From Rhizobium sp. BT04 (GTDB lineage Bacteria; Pseudomonadota; Alphaproteobacteria; Rhizobiales; Rhizobiaceae), in assembly GCF_030053135.1 (NCBI RefSeq), contig NZ_CP125652.1, positions 4,458,501 through 4,522,500 on the forward strand: a stretch of DNA of 64,000 bases, in the 5' to 3' direction. Below are positions 16,416 to 24,581 of the stretch, in pieces. Position numbers and translations under genes: made by a program. Each line of letters begins with the position of its first letter. The first letter of the stretch is position 1. The notes below the pieces were generated by a model that did no database searches, was not told the DNA's origin, and saw only the letters and a list, made by a program, of their open reading frames with translations.

Positions 16416-18650
16416 ATGATGCGGCAGTACGAGCTCGTGGAGCGGGTTCAGCAATACAAGCCCGACGCCAATGAAGCACTGCTGAACAAAGCCTATGTCT
16501 ACGCCATGCAGAAACATGGCCAGCAAAAGCGCGCGAGCGGCGATCCCTATATTTCCCATCCGCTCGAAGTCGCCGCCATCCTCACCGACATGCATCTCGA
16601 TGAATCGACGATCGCGGTTGCTCTGCTGCACGACACGATCGAGGATACGACGGCGACGCGCGCCGAGATCGACGAACTGTTCGGCGAGGATATCGGCCGC
16701 TTGGTCGAGGGCCTGACGAAGATCAAGAAGCTCGACCTCGTCACTAAGAAGGCCAAGCAGGCGGAAAACCTGCGCAAGCTGCTGCTCGCCATATCCGACG
16801 ATGTGCGCGTGCTGCTCGTCAAGCTTGCCGACCGCCTGCACAATATGCGCACCCTCGACCACATGTCGGCCGACAAGCGTGCCCGCATCTCCGAAGAGAC
16901 GATGGAGATCTATGCGCCGCTAGCCGGCCGCATGGGCATGCAGGACATGCGCGAGGAGCTGGAGGAACTCTCCTTCCGCCATATGAACCCGGAAGCCTAC
17001 GAGACCGTCACCAAAAGGCTGGAAGAGCTTTCCAAGCGCAACGAGGGTATTGTCAAGAAGATCGAGGCCGAACTGCGCGACCTGCTGGTGGCAAGCGGCC
17101 TGACGAGCGCCTATGTCAAGGGCCGGCAGAAGAAGCCCTATTCGGTCTTCCGCAAGATGCAGTCGAAGTCGCTTTCCTTCGAGCAGCTTTCCGATGTCTA
17201 TGGCTTCCGTTTGATCGTCGAGGACATCCCGTCCTGTTACCGGGCGCTCGGCATCGTCCACACCCGCTGGCGCGTCGTGCCCGGCCGCTTCAAGGACTAT
17301 ATCTCGACGCCGAAGCAGAACGATTACCGGTCGCTGCACACGACTATCGTCGGTCCGTCCAGCCAGCGCATCGAACTGCAGATCCGCACCAAGCGCATGC
17401 ATGAAATCGCCGAATTCGGCATCGCCGCCCACACGCTTTATAAGGACGGCGCCACCAATGCCGATGGCGACATCCTTTCTCGCGAATCCAATGCCTATTC
17501 CTGGCTGCGCCACACGATCGAGGCGCTCGCCGAGGGTGACAGCCCGGAAGAATTCCTCGAACACACCAAGCTTGAGCTCTTCCAGGACCAGGTCTTCTGC
17601 TTCACGCCGAAGGGCAAACTGATTGCCCTGCCGCGTGGCGCCACTCCGATCGATTTCGCCTATGCGGTGCACACCAATATCGGCGACACCACGGTGGGCG
17701 CCAAGATCAACGGTCGCATCATGCCGCTGGTGACGCGGCTTGCCAATGGCGACGAGGTCGAGATCATCCGCTCCGGCGTGCAGGTTCCGCCCGCTGCCTG
17801 GGAGGAGATCGTCGTCACCGGCAAGGCGCGTGCCGCCATCCGCCGCGCCACCCGCATGGCAATCCGCAAGCAATATGCCGGCCTCGGTCACCGCATTCTC
17901 GAGCGCACCTTCGACAGAGCCGGCAAGATTTTCTCTCGCGAGGCGATGAAGCCGGCGCTGCACCGCCTCGGTCAGAAGGATGTCGAGGATGCGATCGCCG
18001 CCGTCGGCCGCGGCGAGATGTCCTCGCTCGATGTGCTGCGCGCCGTCTATCCCGACCATCAGGATGAGCGCGTCACCGTCAAGCCCTCCGGCGATGACGG
18101 TTGGTTCAACGTCCGCAGCGCCGCCGGCATGATCTTCAAGATCCCCGGCAAGACCAAGCCCGGGCTCGACGGCGGCCATCCGGAGGTCGACACCGATGTT
18201 GATATCGGGCCGATCCGCGGCTTGTCCGGCAATGTCGACGTCAAGTTCGCGTCGACCGGCGCCGTGCCCGGCGATCGCATCGTCGGCATCATGGACCAGG
18301 GCAAGGGCATCACCATATATCCGATCCAGTCGCCGAGCCTGCAGCGGTTCGACGATCAGCCCGACCGCTGGATCGACGTTCGCTGGGATCTCGACGAAGC
18401 CAACAAGTCGCGTTTCATGGCGCGCATCATGGTGAATGGGTTGAATGAGCCCGGCACGCTTGCCAAGGTCGCCCAGACGGTTGCAGGCCTCGACGTCAAT
18501 ATCCGGTTGTTGAACACGGTGCGCGTCGCGGCCGATTTCACCGAAATGATGCTCGAGGTCGAGGTCTGGGACCTGCGTCAGCTCAATCAACTGCTCGCCC
18601 AGATGAAGGATCTGGATTGCATCGCCACGGTGCGGCGGCTCTACGAGTAG
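16416..18650 (+). CDS. rsh: Bifunctional (p)ppGpp synthetase/hydrolase Rsh
   Basis: A 744-residue stringent-response enzyme. In order: the HD hydrolase domain (SHPLEVAAIL, LLHDTIEDT), the synthetase domain (SDVYGFRLIV, NDYRSLHTTI, IELQIRTKRMHEIAE), TGS (FTPKGKLIALPRGATPIDFA) and a C-terminal ACT domain. The synthetase loop reads RFKD, the RXKD form seen in bifunctional enzymes rather than the EXDD form of RelA. It is the only such gene in the window, and rhizobia normally have one long Rsh. Paired ATGs occur at 16416 and 16419; the first is 10 bases from GGAG. In rhizobia this gene affects stress survival and symbiosis. Confidence 0.95.
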   Translation: MMRQYELVERVQQYKPDANEALLNKAYVYAMQKHGQQKRASGDPYISHPLEVAAILTDMHLDESTIAVALLHDTIEDTTATRAEIDELFGEDIGRLVEGLTKIKKLDLVTKKAKQAENLRKLLLAISDDVRVLLVKLADRLHNMRTLDHMSADKRARISEETMEIYAPLAGRMGMQDMREELEELSFRHMNPEAYETVTKRLEELSKRNEGIVKKIEAELRDLLVASGLTSAYVKGRQKKPYSVFRKMQSKSLSFEQLSDVYGFRLIVEDIPSCYRALGIVHTRWRVVPGRFKDYISTPKQNDYRSLHTTIVGPSSQRIELQIRTKRMHEIAEFGIAAHTLYKDGATNADGDILSRESNAYSWLRHTIEALAEGDSPEEFLEHTKLELFQDQVFCFTPKGKLIALPRGATPIDFAYAVHTNIGDTTVGAKINGRIMPLVTRLANGDEVEIIRSGVQVPPAAWEEIVVTGKARAAIRRATRMAIRKQYAGLGHRILERTFDRAGKIFSREAMKPALHRLGQKDVEDAIAAVGRGEMSSLDVLRAVYPDHQDERVTVKPSGDDGWFNVRSAAGMIFKIPGKTKPGLDGGHPEVDTDVDIGPIRGLSGNVDVKFASTGAVPGDRIVGIMDQGKGITIYPIQSPSLQRFDDQPDRWIDVRWDLDEANKSRFMARIMVNGLNEPGTLAKVAQTVAGLDVNIRLLNTVRVAADFTEMMLEVEVWDLRQLNQLLAQMKDLDCIATVRRLYE

Positions 18651-18843
18651 GATTTTGTTAAGCCTGTCGCCGGCTGGATCGGAAAATTGCACATTTTGTG
18701 ATCGTTTCGTGGTCGGAGTGGCGCATTGGATAGGCAAGCAATGCGAATGACGCATGGCTGTCTCCATGTTGCAGCGGTGGTAATTAACCTCTGCCGCGAC
18801 TATCTTCGGGTCATCGAAAACAAACAGAAGATGAGACAAGGTA

Positions 18844-18993
18844 ATGTTTGACCCTATCAGGAAAATCGCTCGCGCCCTTCGCGCTCCGACTGCCCAGGAA
18901 CGTGAAATGGCATATTTGAACGGCTCGTTCGATCGTATCGATCTCGAGTTTCGTCAGCGCCAGGTCGATCGCGGTCTGTTCCGCAATCGCTGA
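18844..18993 (+). CDS. Small basic protein (49 aa), DUF3563-like
   Basis: A 49-residue frame starts at an ATG six bases after an AAGG Shine-Dalgarno sequence. It begins MFDPIRKIARAL and carries YLNGSFDRIDLEFRQRQVD before ending LFRNR. The arrangement (short N-terminal amphipathic stretch, Tyr-Leu, then an Asp-Leu-Glu-Arg-rich helix) resembles the DUF3563 family of small proteobacterial proteins, recognised from memory. There is no signal peptide or membrane segment. It sits between rsh and a DUF2062 gene with about 190 bases upstream for its own promoter. The function is unknown. Confidence 0.7.
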   Translation: MFDPIRKIARALRAPTAQEREMAYLNGSFDRIDLEFRQRQVDRGLFRNR

Positions 18994-19152
18994 TACTGAA
19001 CTTCTATATTTGAGATGGGTGAGGGACGTTATGCATAACGGACGCCCCTCGGCATGAAGAAGCTCCCCGCTGCTTTGGGGACTGAACTGTTTTTTCGGCG
19101 GTACCATTTGCCGCTCTTGTCATGGTCATGTGCGCTGCACTAAATACCGGCC

Positions 19153-19743
19153 ATGTTGTTTCGCCGTCGCAAGCCCGCGGGATTCAAGGAAAAGATGCGA
19201 GAGCTTCTATGGCCCCGCAAAGGTTTCCTTCGCCCGCTCCGTTACCTCTCCATGCGCATCCTGCGCCTGAGCGCTTCGCCGCATGCGGTCGCGGCCGGCG
19301 TCGCTGCGGGTGTCTTCGTCTCGTGGACGCCTTTCATCGGCGTGCATTTCGTCATGGCGTTTGTGATCACCTATTTCCTCTCCGGCAGTATGGTGGCCGC
19401 CGCCCTCGGCTGCGCGGCCTTCGGCAATCCGCTGACCTATCCCTTCATCTGGGGCATCACCTGGGAGATCGGGCATCTGCTGTTGAGTCGTGAGGATCAT
19501 CTGGCCGGTCAGACGGTGGATCTCGCAGCCCTCTTTCACAAGCTGAACTTCACCGAGCTGTGGAAGCCGGTGCTGGAACCGATGCTGGTCGGCGCCATTC
19601 CGCCGGCGATCGTCACCTCCGTTGCGCTCTATGCGCTGACATTCTACACCGTGAAGGGTTTTCAGACGCGCCGCCACACACGGCTGCTGGAGCGGGCGCG
19701 CCTGCGTCTGGCCAGCCCGGTCGGCGACATGCCGAGTGTATGA
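19153..19743 (+). CDS. DUF2062 family inner-membrane protein
   Basis: A 196-residue protein with a basic N-terminus (MLFRRRKPAGFKEKMRELLW) and three likely membrane segments (about residues 45-70, 75-100 and 150-170). The DUF2062 signature is visible in SPHAVAAGVAAGVFVSWTPF and GNPLTYPFIWGITWEIG. Its role is not established. It lies 38 bases upstream of acpS on the same strand, so the two may be cotranscribed, and this pairing with acpS-lepB is common in rhizobia. Confidence 0.85.
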   Translation: MLFRRRKPAGFKEKMRELLWPRKGFLRPLRYLSMRILRLSASPHAVAAGVAAGVFVSWTPFIGVHFVMAFVITYFLSGSMVAAALGCAAFGNPLTYPFIWGITWEIGHLLLSREDHLAGQTVDLAALFHKLNFTELWKPVLEPMLVGAIPPAIVTSVALYALTFYTVKGFQTRRHTRLLERARLRLASPVGDMPSV

Positions 19744-19781
19744 GCCCGATCAAGAATTCTTAAGCGACGGAAGGTTCCGGC

Positions 19782-20186
19782 ATGATCATCGGCATTGGCA
19801 GCGATCTGATCGACATTCGCCGCGTCGAGAAATCCATCGAGCGCTTCGGCGACCGCTTCACCCATCGCTGCTTCACCGAGATCGAGCGCGCGCGGTCCGA
19901 CCGCCGCGCAAATCGTGGTGCATCCTACGCCAAACGTTTTGCCGCCAAGGAGGCCTGTTCCAAGGCGCTCGGCACCGGTATCGCCCAGGGCGTCTTCTGG
20001 AAGGACATGGGCGTCGTCAACCTGCCGAGCGGCAAGCCGACCATGGTTCTATCAGGTGCTGCCGCCCTGATCCTCGAATCGATGCTGCCGGCGGGCCACA
20101 GGCCCGCCATTCATTTGACAATAACGGATGATTATCCCTTGGCGCAGGCCTTCGTGATTATCGAGGCGTTGCCCGAGAGCGTATGA
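19782..20186 (+). CDS. acpS: Holo-[acyl-carrier-protein] synthase AcpS
   Basis: A 134-residue 4'-phosphopantetheinyl transferase that activates acyl carrier protein. Metal- and CoA-binding motifs are intact: [16 protein letters not shown] at the N-terminus and [19 protein letters not shown] in the middle. Length is standard. The gene is followed by a 21-bp tandem-repeat tract and two palindromes before lepB. Confidence 0.95.
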   Translation: MIIGIGSDLIDIRRVEKSIERFGDRFTHRCFTEIERARSDRRANRGASYAKRFAAKEACSKALGTGIAQGVFWKDMGVVNLPSGKPTMVLSGAAALILESMLPAGHRPAIHLTITDDYPLAQAFVIIEALPESV

Positions 20187-20195
20187 CCGCACGTC

Positions 20196-20302
20196 GGAAG
20201 CGTTGGATCGTGACCTCGGGAGCGTTGATCGCGACCTCGGGAGCGTTGATCGCGACCCCGGAAGCGTTGATCGCGACCCCGGAAGCGTTTGACGCGACCT
20301 CT
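20196..20302 (+). repeat. 21-bp tandem repeat, five copies, after acpS
   Basis: Five consecutive units begin at 20196, 20219, 20240, 20261 and 20282. The consensus starts GGAGCGTTGATCGCG and ends ACC(T/C)CG. The first copy is 23 bases and the last is degenerate; copies 2-4 differ at only two or three positions. The tract starts 10 bases after the acpS stop. The 21-base period keeps a reading frame open on the minus strand, but that frame runs into acpS and has no start signal. Confidence 0.92.
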
Positions 20303-20348
20303 CGTCGCTTTTGATGCTGTCGCCATTGCCGCAACCGGCCGAAGCCGA

Positions 20349-20462
20349 TAGAACAGGATGATTTCGGGCCGACCCGGCCTAAAATCTGAATCCTGTTCTA
20401 GATTAAGATTTAGAGCATGATGTCGTCCGAAAACCGCTCACACTTTTCGGCATCATGCTCTA
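20349..20462. repeat. Two adjacent palindromes of a dispersed rhizobial type
   Basis: First palindrome: TAGAACAGGAT (20349-20359) with ATCCTGTTCTA (20390-20400). Second: TAGAGCATGATG (20411-20422) with CATCATGCTCTA (20451-20462), containing an inner stem CCGAAAA / TTTTCGG. Together with the tandem repeats they occupy the whole 331-base gap between acpS and lepB. I recognise the second as a sequence found widely between Rhizobium and Agrobacterium genes. Confidence 0.8.
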
Positions 20463-20517
20463 GAGAGAACGACAGAAAGAATTGCGCCGCCGCGGCGTCT
20501 TGAAGGAATAAGACTGC

Positions 20518-21261
20518 GTGTCCGAAAAAGTCGAAGCCAAGCCGAACGCCCTCTGGGAAAATATCAAAGTCATCATTCAGGCGCTGATTTTGGCGATGGT
20601 GATCCGAACGGTGTTGTTCCAGCCCTTTACCATTCCGTCCGGTTCGATGATGCCGACGCTTCTCGTCGGCGACTATATCTTCGTCAATAAGTTCGCTTAC
20701 GGCTATTCGAAATATTCGCTGCCTTTCTCGCCCGACATCTTCAGCGGCCGCCTGTTCGGCGCCGATCCGAAGCGTGGCGACATCGTCGTCTTCCGCTTCC
20801 CGCCAAATCCTGAGGTCGATTACATCAAGCGCTGCATCGGCCTGCCGGGCGACCATATCCAGGTGACCGACGGCGTGCTCTACGTCAACGGCAAGCCGGT
20901 TCCAAAGGTAGCGGATGGTACGTTTACGTCGGATTACAAGCTCGATCCAGGTGCCGATGTGCCGGTCTTCCGCGAAACGCTCGACAACGGCAAGACCTAT
21001 GACACGCTCGATCAGTCTCCTGTGTCGCGCGGCGATAACACCCGTGAATTCATCGTGCCGGAAGGCCATTATTTCATGATGGGCGACAACCGCGACAACT
21101 CGCTCGACAGCCGCTTCGACGTCGGTTTCGTACCGGCCGAAAATCTTGTCGGCCGCGCCAGCGTGATCTTCTTCTCGCTCGGCAACGACACCTCTTTCCG
21201 GGAAATTTGGAAGTGGCCGACGAACATGCGCTGGGACCGCCTCTTCAAGGTTGTTGAATGA
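20518..21261 (+). CDS. lepB: Signal peptidase I LepB
   Basis: A 247-residue inner-membrane protease that removes signal peptides from exported proteins. One N-terminal membrane segment (about residues 17-36) is followed by the catalytic serine in PSGSMMPTLLVGD (Ser43) and the general-base lysine in VDYIKRCIGLPGD (Lys104). The C-terminal MGDNRDNSLDSR box is intact. It starts with GTG, with AAGGA about 10 bases upstream. The stop codon overlaps the rnc start by four bases (ATGA), indicating translational coupling in a lepB-rnc-era operon. Confidence 0.96.
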   Translation: MSEKVEAKPNALWENIKVIIQALILAMVIRTVLFQPFTIPSGSMMPTLLVGDYIFVNKFAYGYSKYSLPFSPDIFSGRLFGADPKRGDIVVFRFPPNPEVDYIKRCIGLPGDHIQVTDGVLYVNGKPVPKVADGTFTSDYKLDPGADVPVFRETLDNGKTYDTLDQSPVSRGDNTREFIVPEGHYFMMGDNRDNSLDSRFDVGFVPAENLVGRASVIFFSLGNDTSFREIWKWPTNMRWDRLFKVVE

Positions 21262-21977
21262 GTAAGGCGCAGACGCTTTCTGCGGCGGACCGCGCAAAGC
21301 TTGAAGGCCTGATCGGTCACGACTTCGCCGAAAAGGAACGCCTCGACCGGGCGCTGACCCATGCCAGCGCCCGCACGGAAAAGGGCGGCAATTACGAACG
21401 GCTGGAATTCCTCGGCGACAGGGTCCTCGGGCTCTGCATCGCCGAGCTCTTGTTTCGTACCTTTGGCACGGCGGGGGAAGGCGAGCTCTCGGTCCGTCTC
21501 AACCAGCTCGTCAGTGCTGAAACCTGCGCAGCGGTCGCCGACGAGCTCAATCTTCACCTCTATATTCGCACCGGCGCCGATGTGAAGAAGTTGACCGGCA
21601 AGCGCATGATGAACGTGCGTGCCGACGTCGTCGAAAGCCTGATCGCCGCAATCTACCTCGACGGCGGCCTCGAGGTCGCCCGCCGCTTCATTCTGCGCTA
21701 TTGGCAGGGCAGGGCGGTCAGGGCCGATGGCGCCAAGCGCGATGCCAAAACCGAGCTGCAGGAATGGTCGCACGCGAAATTCGGCGTCACCCCGATCTAT
21801 CGGGTTGATGAACGCAGCGGACCGGATCATGATCCTCGCTTCAAGGTGACGGTGGAAGTTGCTGGCATTAAGCCCGAAACCGGCGTAGAGCGGTCAAAGC
21901 GTGCCGCTGAACAGGTTGCGGCGACGAAGATGCTTGAGCGCGAAGGCATTTGGCAGCAATCGCCTGCCGGAAACTGA
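21258..21977 (+). CDS. rnc: Ribonuclease III Rnc
   Basis: A 239-residue double-strand-specific endoribonuclease that processes rRNA and structured mRNAs. The catalytic signature NYERLEFLGDRVLGLCIAE and the second acidic motif VRADVVESLIAAIYLDGG are present. The C-terminal 70 residues form a double-stranded RNA-binding domain ending near SKRAAEQVAATKMLERE. It overlaps lepB by four bases and ends 7 bases before era. Confidence 0.96.
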   Translation: MSKAQTLSAADRAKLEGLIGHDFAEKERLDRALTHASARTEKGGNYERLEFLGDRVLGLCIAELLFRTFGTAGEGELSVRLNQLVSAETCAAVADELNLHLYIRTGADVKKLTGKRMMNVRADVVESLIAAIYLDGGLEVARRFILRYWQGRAVRADGAKRDAKTELQEWSHAKFGVTPIYRVDERSGPDHDPRFKVTVEVAGIKPETGVERSKRAAEQVAATKMLEREGIWQQSPAGN

Positions 21978-21984
21978 CGGGACA

Positions 21985-22926
21985 ATGACACAAGAAGAAG
22001 ATATCGCGGCCGGAGCTGCCGCAGAAACCAGTGGTCCGACGCATTCGGGCTTCGTCGCGCTGATCGGGCCGACCAATGCCGGCAAGTCGACGTTGGTCAA
22101 CCGCCTCGTCGGTGCCAAAGTGTCGATCGTCAGCCATAAGGTGCAGACGACGCGCGCGATCGTCCGCGGCATTGCCATCCACGACAACGCCCAGATCGTC
22201 TTCATGGATACGCCCGGTATCTTCAAGCCGCGCCGCCGGCTCGACCGCGCCATGGTGACCTCGGCCTGGGGCGGTGCCAAGGATGCCGATCTGATCGTGC
22301 TGCTGATCGACAGCGAGCGCGGCCTGCGTGGCGATGCTGAAGCCATCCTCGAAGGTCTGAAGGAAGTCCGCCAGCCGAAGATCCTGCTGCTGAATAAGAT
22401 CGACCGCGTCAACCGCGAGGATCTGCTGGCGTTGGCCGCTGCCGCCAACGAGAAGATCGCTTTCGAGCGCACCTTCATGATCTCGGCCGAAAACGGCTCC
22501 GGCTGCGACGATGTCATGGACTATCTGGCGAAGACCCTCCCGGAGGGGCCGTGGTACTATCCGGAAGACCAGATCTCCGATCTGCCGATGCGCCAGCTTG
22601 CTGCCGAGATCACCCGCGAGAAGCTGTTTCTGCGCCTGCACCAGGAGCTTCCCTATGCCTCGCATGTCGAAACGGAGAAGTGGGAAGAGCGCAAGGACGG
22701 CTCTGTGCGCATCGAGCAGGTGATCTATCTCGAGCGCGACAGCCAGAAGAAGATTGCGCTCGGCAAGGGCGGTGAAACTATCAAGGCGATCTCGACTGCG
22801 TCGCGCAAGGAATTGTCGGAAATCCTGGAACAGCCGGTCCATCTCTTCCTGTTCGTCAAGGTTCGCGAGAATTGGGGCGATGATCCCGAGCGCTTCCGCG
22901 AAATGGGCCTCGATTTCCCGAAATAA
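21985..22926 (+). CDS. era: GTPase Era
   Basis: A 313-residue ribosome-assembly GTPase acting on the 16S rRNA 3' end. GTPase motifs are G1 GPTNAGKST, G3 MDTPGIF and G4 LLNKIDR. A C-terminal KH domain contains IGKGGE-like ALGKGGETIKAIS. The ATG at 21985 gives a short polar N-terminal leader before the G domain, usual in rhizobial Era. It is the third gene of the lepB-rnc-era group. Confidence 0.96.
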   Translation: MTQEEDIAAGAAAETSGPTHSGFVALIGPTNAGKSTLVNRLVGAKVSIVSHKVQTTRAIVRGIAIHDNAQIVFMDTPGIFKPRRRLDRAMVTSAWGGAKDADLIVLLIDSERGLRGDAEAILEGLKEVRQPKILLLNKIDRVNREDLLALAAAANEKIAFERTFMISAENGSGCDDVMDYLAKTLPEGPWYYPEDQISDLPMRQLAAEITREKLFLRLHQELPYASHVETEKWEERKDGSVRIEQVIYLERDSQKKIALGKGGETIKAISTASRKELSEILEQPVHLFLFVKVRENWGDDPERFREMGLDFPK

Positions 22927-23030
22927 CCAAGGCAAGGATTCCGTCTGGCAGGCGCCAGCCCTTTGTTTCCGCATAAAAAAAGCGCCTCGCTCATGGAACA
23001 ATTCCATGCCTGGAGCATTCCTCGATGAAC

Positions 23031-23052
23031 GGCGCGCCAACGTTGGCGCGCC
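23031..23052. promoter_or_regulatory. Perfect 22-bp palindrome before the Crp/Fnr gene
   Basis: Arms GGCGCGCCAA and TTGGCGCGCC surround a central CG. It ends 24 bases before the regulator start and is followed by GGTTTTGCG. It could be an operator or a hairpin that terminates the era transcript. A second small dyad, CATGGAA / TTCCATG, lies at 22992-23008. Confidence 0.5.
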
Positions 23053-23076
23053 GGTTTTGCGACGGCAAGGGCAAAT

Positions 23077-23829
23077 ATGGTGACGTCGAGATCGATCAAT
23101 TCTTTCAAGACCCCTTGCCAGCAATGTCCTTTGCGGCCGCTGCCGCATTTCAGGGAGTTCAGCCGCGACGAGCTGGAGTTCGTCGCCAGCTTCAAGAGGG
23201 GTGAGCTAGCTGTCGATGCCGGTTCCACCATCCTCGTCGAGGGTGCCCATAGCGCGCACCTCTTCACGGTGCTGTCCGGTTGGGGCTTTCGCTACAAGAT
23301 GCTGGAGGATGGGCGCCGCCAGATTCTGAATTATATCATGCCGGGCGATCTGATCGGCCTGCAGGGGACGATCGCCGGTGAGATGCAGCATTCGGTCGAA
23401 GCGCTGTCACCGGTTTCCCTTTGCGTCTTCGAGCGCGCCAGGCTGATGACGCTCTATAACAAACACGCCTCGCTCGCCTTCGACATCACCTGGATCGCGG
23501 CGCGCGAGGAACGCATTCTGGATGAGCATCTGCTCTCCATCGGCCGCCGCACGGCGCTGGAAAGAGCAGCCTACCTGATCGCTTTCCTGTTTGAGCGTGG
23601 CCGGAAGCTTAACCTCTTCAACGGCCGTACATTCATCCCCATCACCCAGCAGCACATTGCCGATACCCTTGGCCTCTCCATCGTTCACACCAATAAGACC
23701 TTGAAAAAGCTAGGTGAACGTGGGCTGATCCGCTGGCAGGAGCGCGGCTGTGAGGTGTTGAACGGCGAGGAATTGATGGCCATTTCCGGCTGGGAAGGGC
23801 TTGGAGAGGGCAAACGTCCCTTCATCTGA
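23077..23829 (+). CDS. Crp/Fnr-family transcriptional regulator
   Basis: A 250-residue regulator. The N-terminal half is a cyclic-nucleotide-binding-like beta-roll (LFTVLSGWGFRYKMLEDGRR, IMPGDLIGLQGTI). The C-terminal half is the winged helix with recognition region PITQQHIADTLGLSIVHTNK. A cysteine pair occurs near the start (KTPCQQCPLRPL), but the full Fnr/FnrN cysteine set is absent, so oxygen sensing through a [4Fe-4S] cluster is unlikely on sequence grounds. The start follows AAGGG closely. It lies between era and an orphan receiver; target genes and ligand are unknown. Confidence 0.85.
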   Translation: MVTSRSINSFKTPCQQCPLRPLPHFREFSRDELEFVASFKRGELAVDAGSTILVEGAHSAHLFTVLSGWGFRYKMLEDGRRQILNYIMPGDLIGLQGTIAGEMQHSVEALSPVSLCVFERARLMTLYNKHASLAFDITWIAAREERILDEHLLSIGRRTALERAAYLIAFLFERGRKLNLFNGRTFIPITQQHIADTLGLSIVHTNKTLKKLGERGLIRWQERGCEVLNGEELMAISGWEGLGEGKRPFI

Positions 23830-24094
23830 TGCTTATCGCCCGGAAGTGTGCCGCGTCATGCAGTAGCCAAACCCCTTGCTTATGTCTTTTTTAAATGCGC
23901 ATTAGCATCAGGAAAAATAAGGTTGGCCATCATCGTTCCTCCGATTTGATTCTTATCGACCGGGCAGAAAAATGTTTTATTCAAAAGTGGTGGCGGAATT
24001 CACCGATAGCGTGCCATGCGGGGCACCGGAGGGCAATGATGTTGGGGAAACGGCCGGGGCGCTGCGACAGGCGCCCGACGGGGGGCATGGAATC

Positions 24095-24457
24095 ATGAGC
24101 GCAATCCGTGTTCTGGTTCTTGAAGACAGTCTGATCATCGCGATGGAGGCGGAGGATATGCTGCGCCTTACCGGGGTCGAGGGCATCGATATCGTCGGCA
24201 GTGTGGAACAGGCAAGGGCTGCCATCGCTGCGGAGACATATGATTTCGCCCTTCTCGACGTTAATCTCGGCGAGGGCATGAGCTTCGGATTTGCCCGTCA
24301 TCTTCTCGATATCGGCATCCCCTTCGGCTTCGTCAGCGGCTATTCCGATACAGGCGATTTCCCGCCCGACCTGCAGCACATACCGCTTCTGGTGAAGCCG
24401 TTCGACGAAACAGCGATGCGCGACTTCCTGCAGAGGCTTTTCCCGGCTGTAGCCTGA
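24095..24457 (+). CDS. Orphan single-domain response regulator (receiver only)
   Basis: About 120 residues forming one CheY-like receiver domain. The acidic pocket is in VLVLEDSLII, the phospho-accepting Asp in FALLDVNLGEG, and the conserved Lys in PLLVKPFDE. There is no output domain and no histidine kinase nearby. The ATG at 24095 matches the usual receiver N-terminus; an upstream in-frame extension to 23972 has atypical composition and no clear ribosome-binding site. It may relay phosphate or act by protein contact (inference). Confidence 0.8.
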   Translation: MSAIRVLVLEDSLIIAMEAEDMLRLTGVEGIDIVGSVEQARAAIAAETYDFALLDVNLGEGMSFGFARHLLDIGIPFGFVSGYSDTGDFPPDLQHIPLLVKPFDETAMRDFLQRLFPAVA

Positions 24458-24487
24458 CACGGTCCATGACAGAATCCAGGCCTTGCC

Positions 24488-24545
24488 GACAGCGACGCGC
24501 GTCTTTCAGACGTGCAAAGGACGCTGTCACGCGTTGAATTATGCA
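24488..24545. repeat. Rhizobial intergenic repeat, truncated copy C
   Basis: GACAGCG (24488-24494) and CGCTGTC (24522-24528) bound a GCGCGTCT / AGACGTGC hairpin. Only the distal AATTATGCA arm of the second palindrome remains at 24537-24545, so about 40 internal bases are missing relative to the copies at 300-402 and 6717-6817. It lies just upstream of recO. Confidence 0.7.
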
Positions 24546-24581
24546 GTAGGATGGATTCGTCAGCCGTGAGGACTTCTTTCG

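Noticed and set aside
16920..18839. A 639-codon open frame antisense to rsh
   Set aside because: Long antisense frames are usual in high-GC rhizobial DNA opposite strongly biased genes. The product has no family motif and the sense strand encodes a complete Rsh.
20132..20326. A short minus-strand frame encoding a repeated RGRDQ-type heptad
   Set aside because: The repetition simply reflects the 21-bp DNA tandem repeat; the frame runs into acpS and has no ribosome-binding site.
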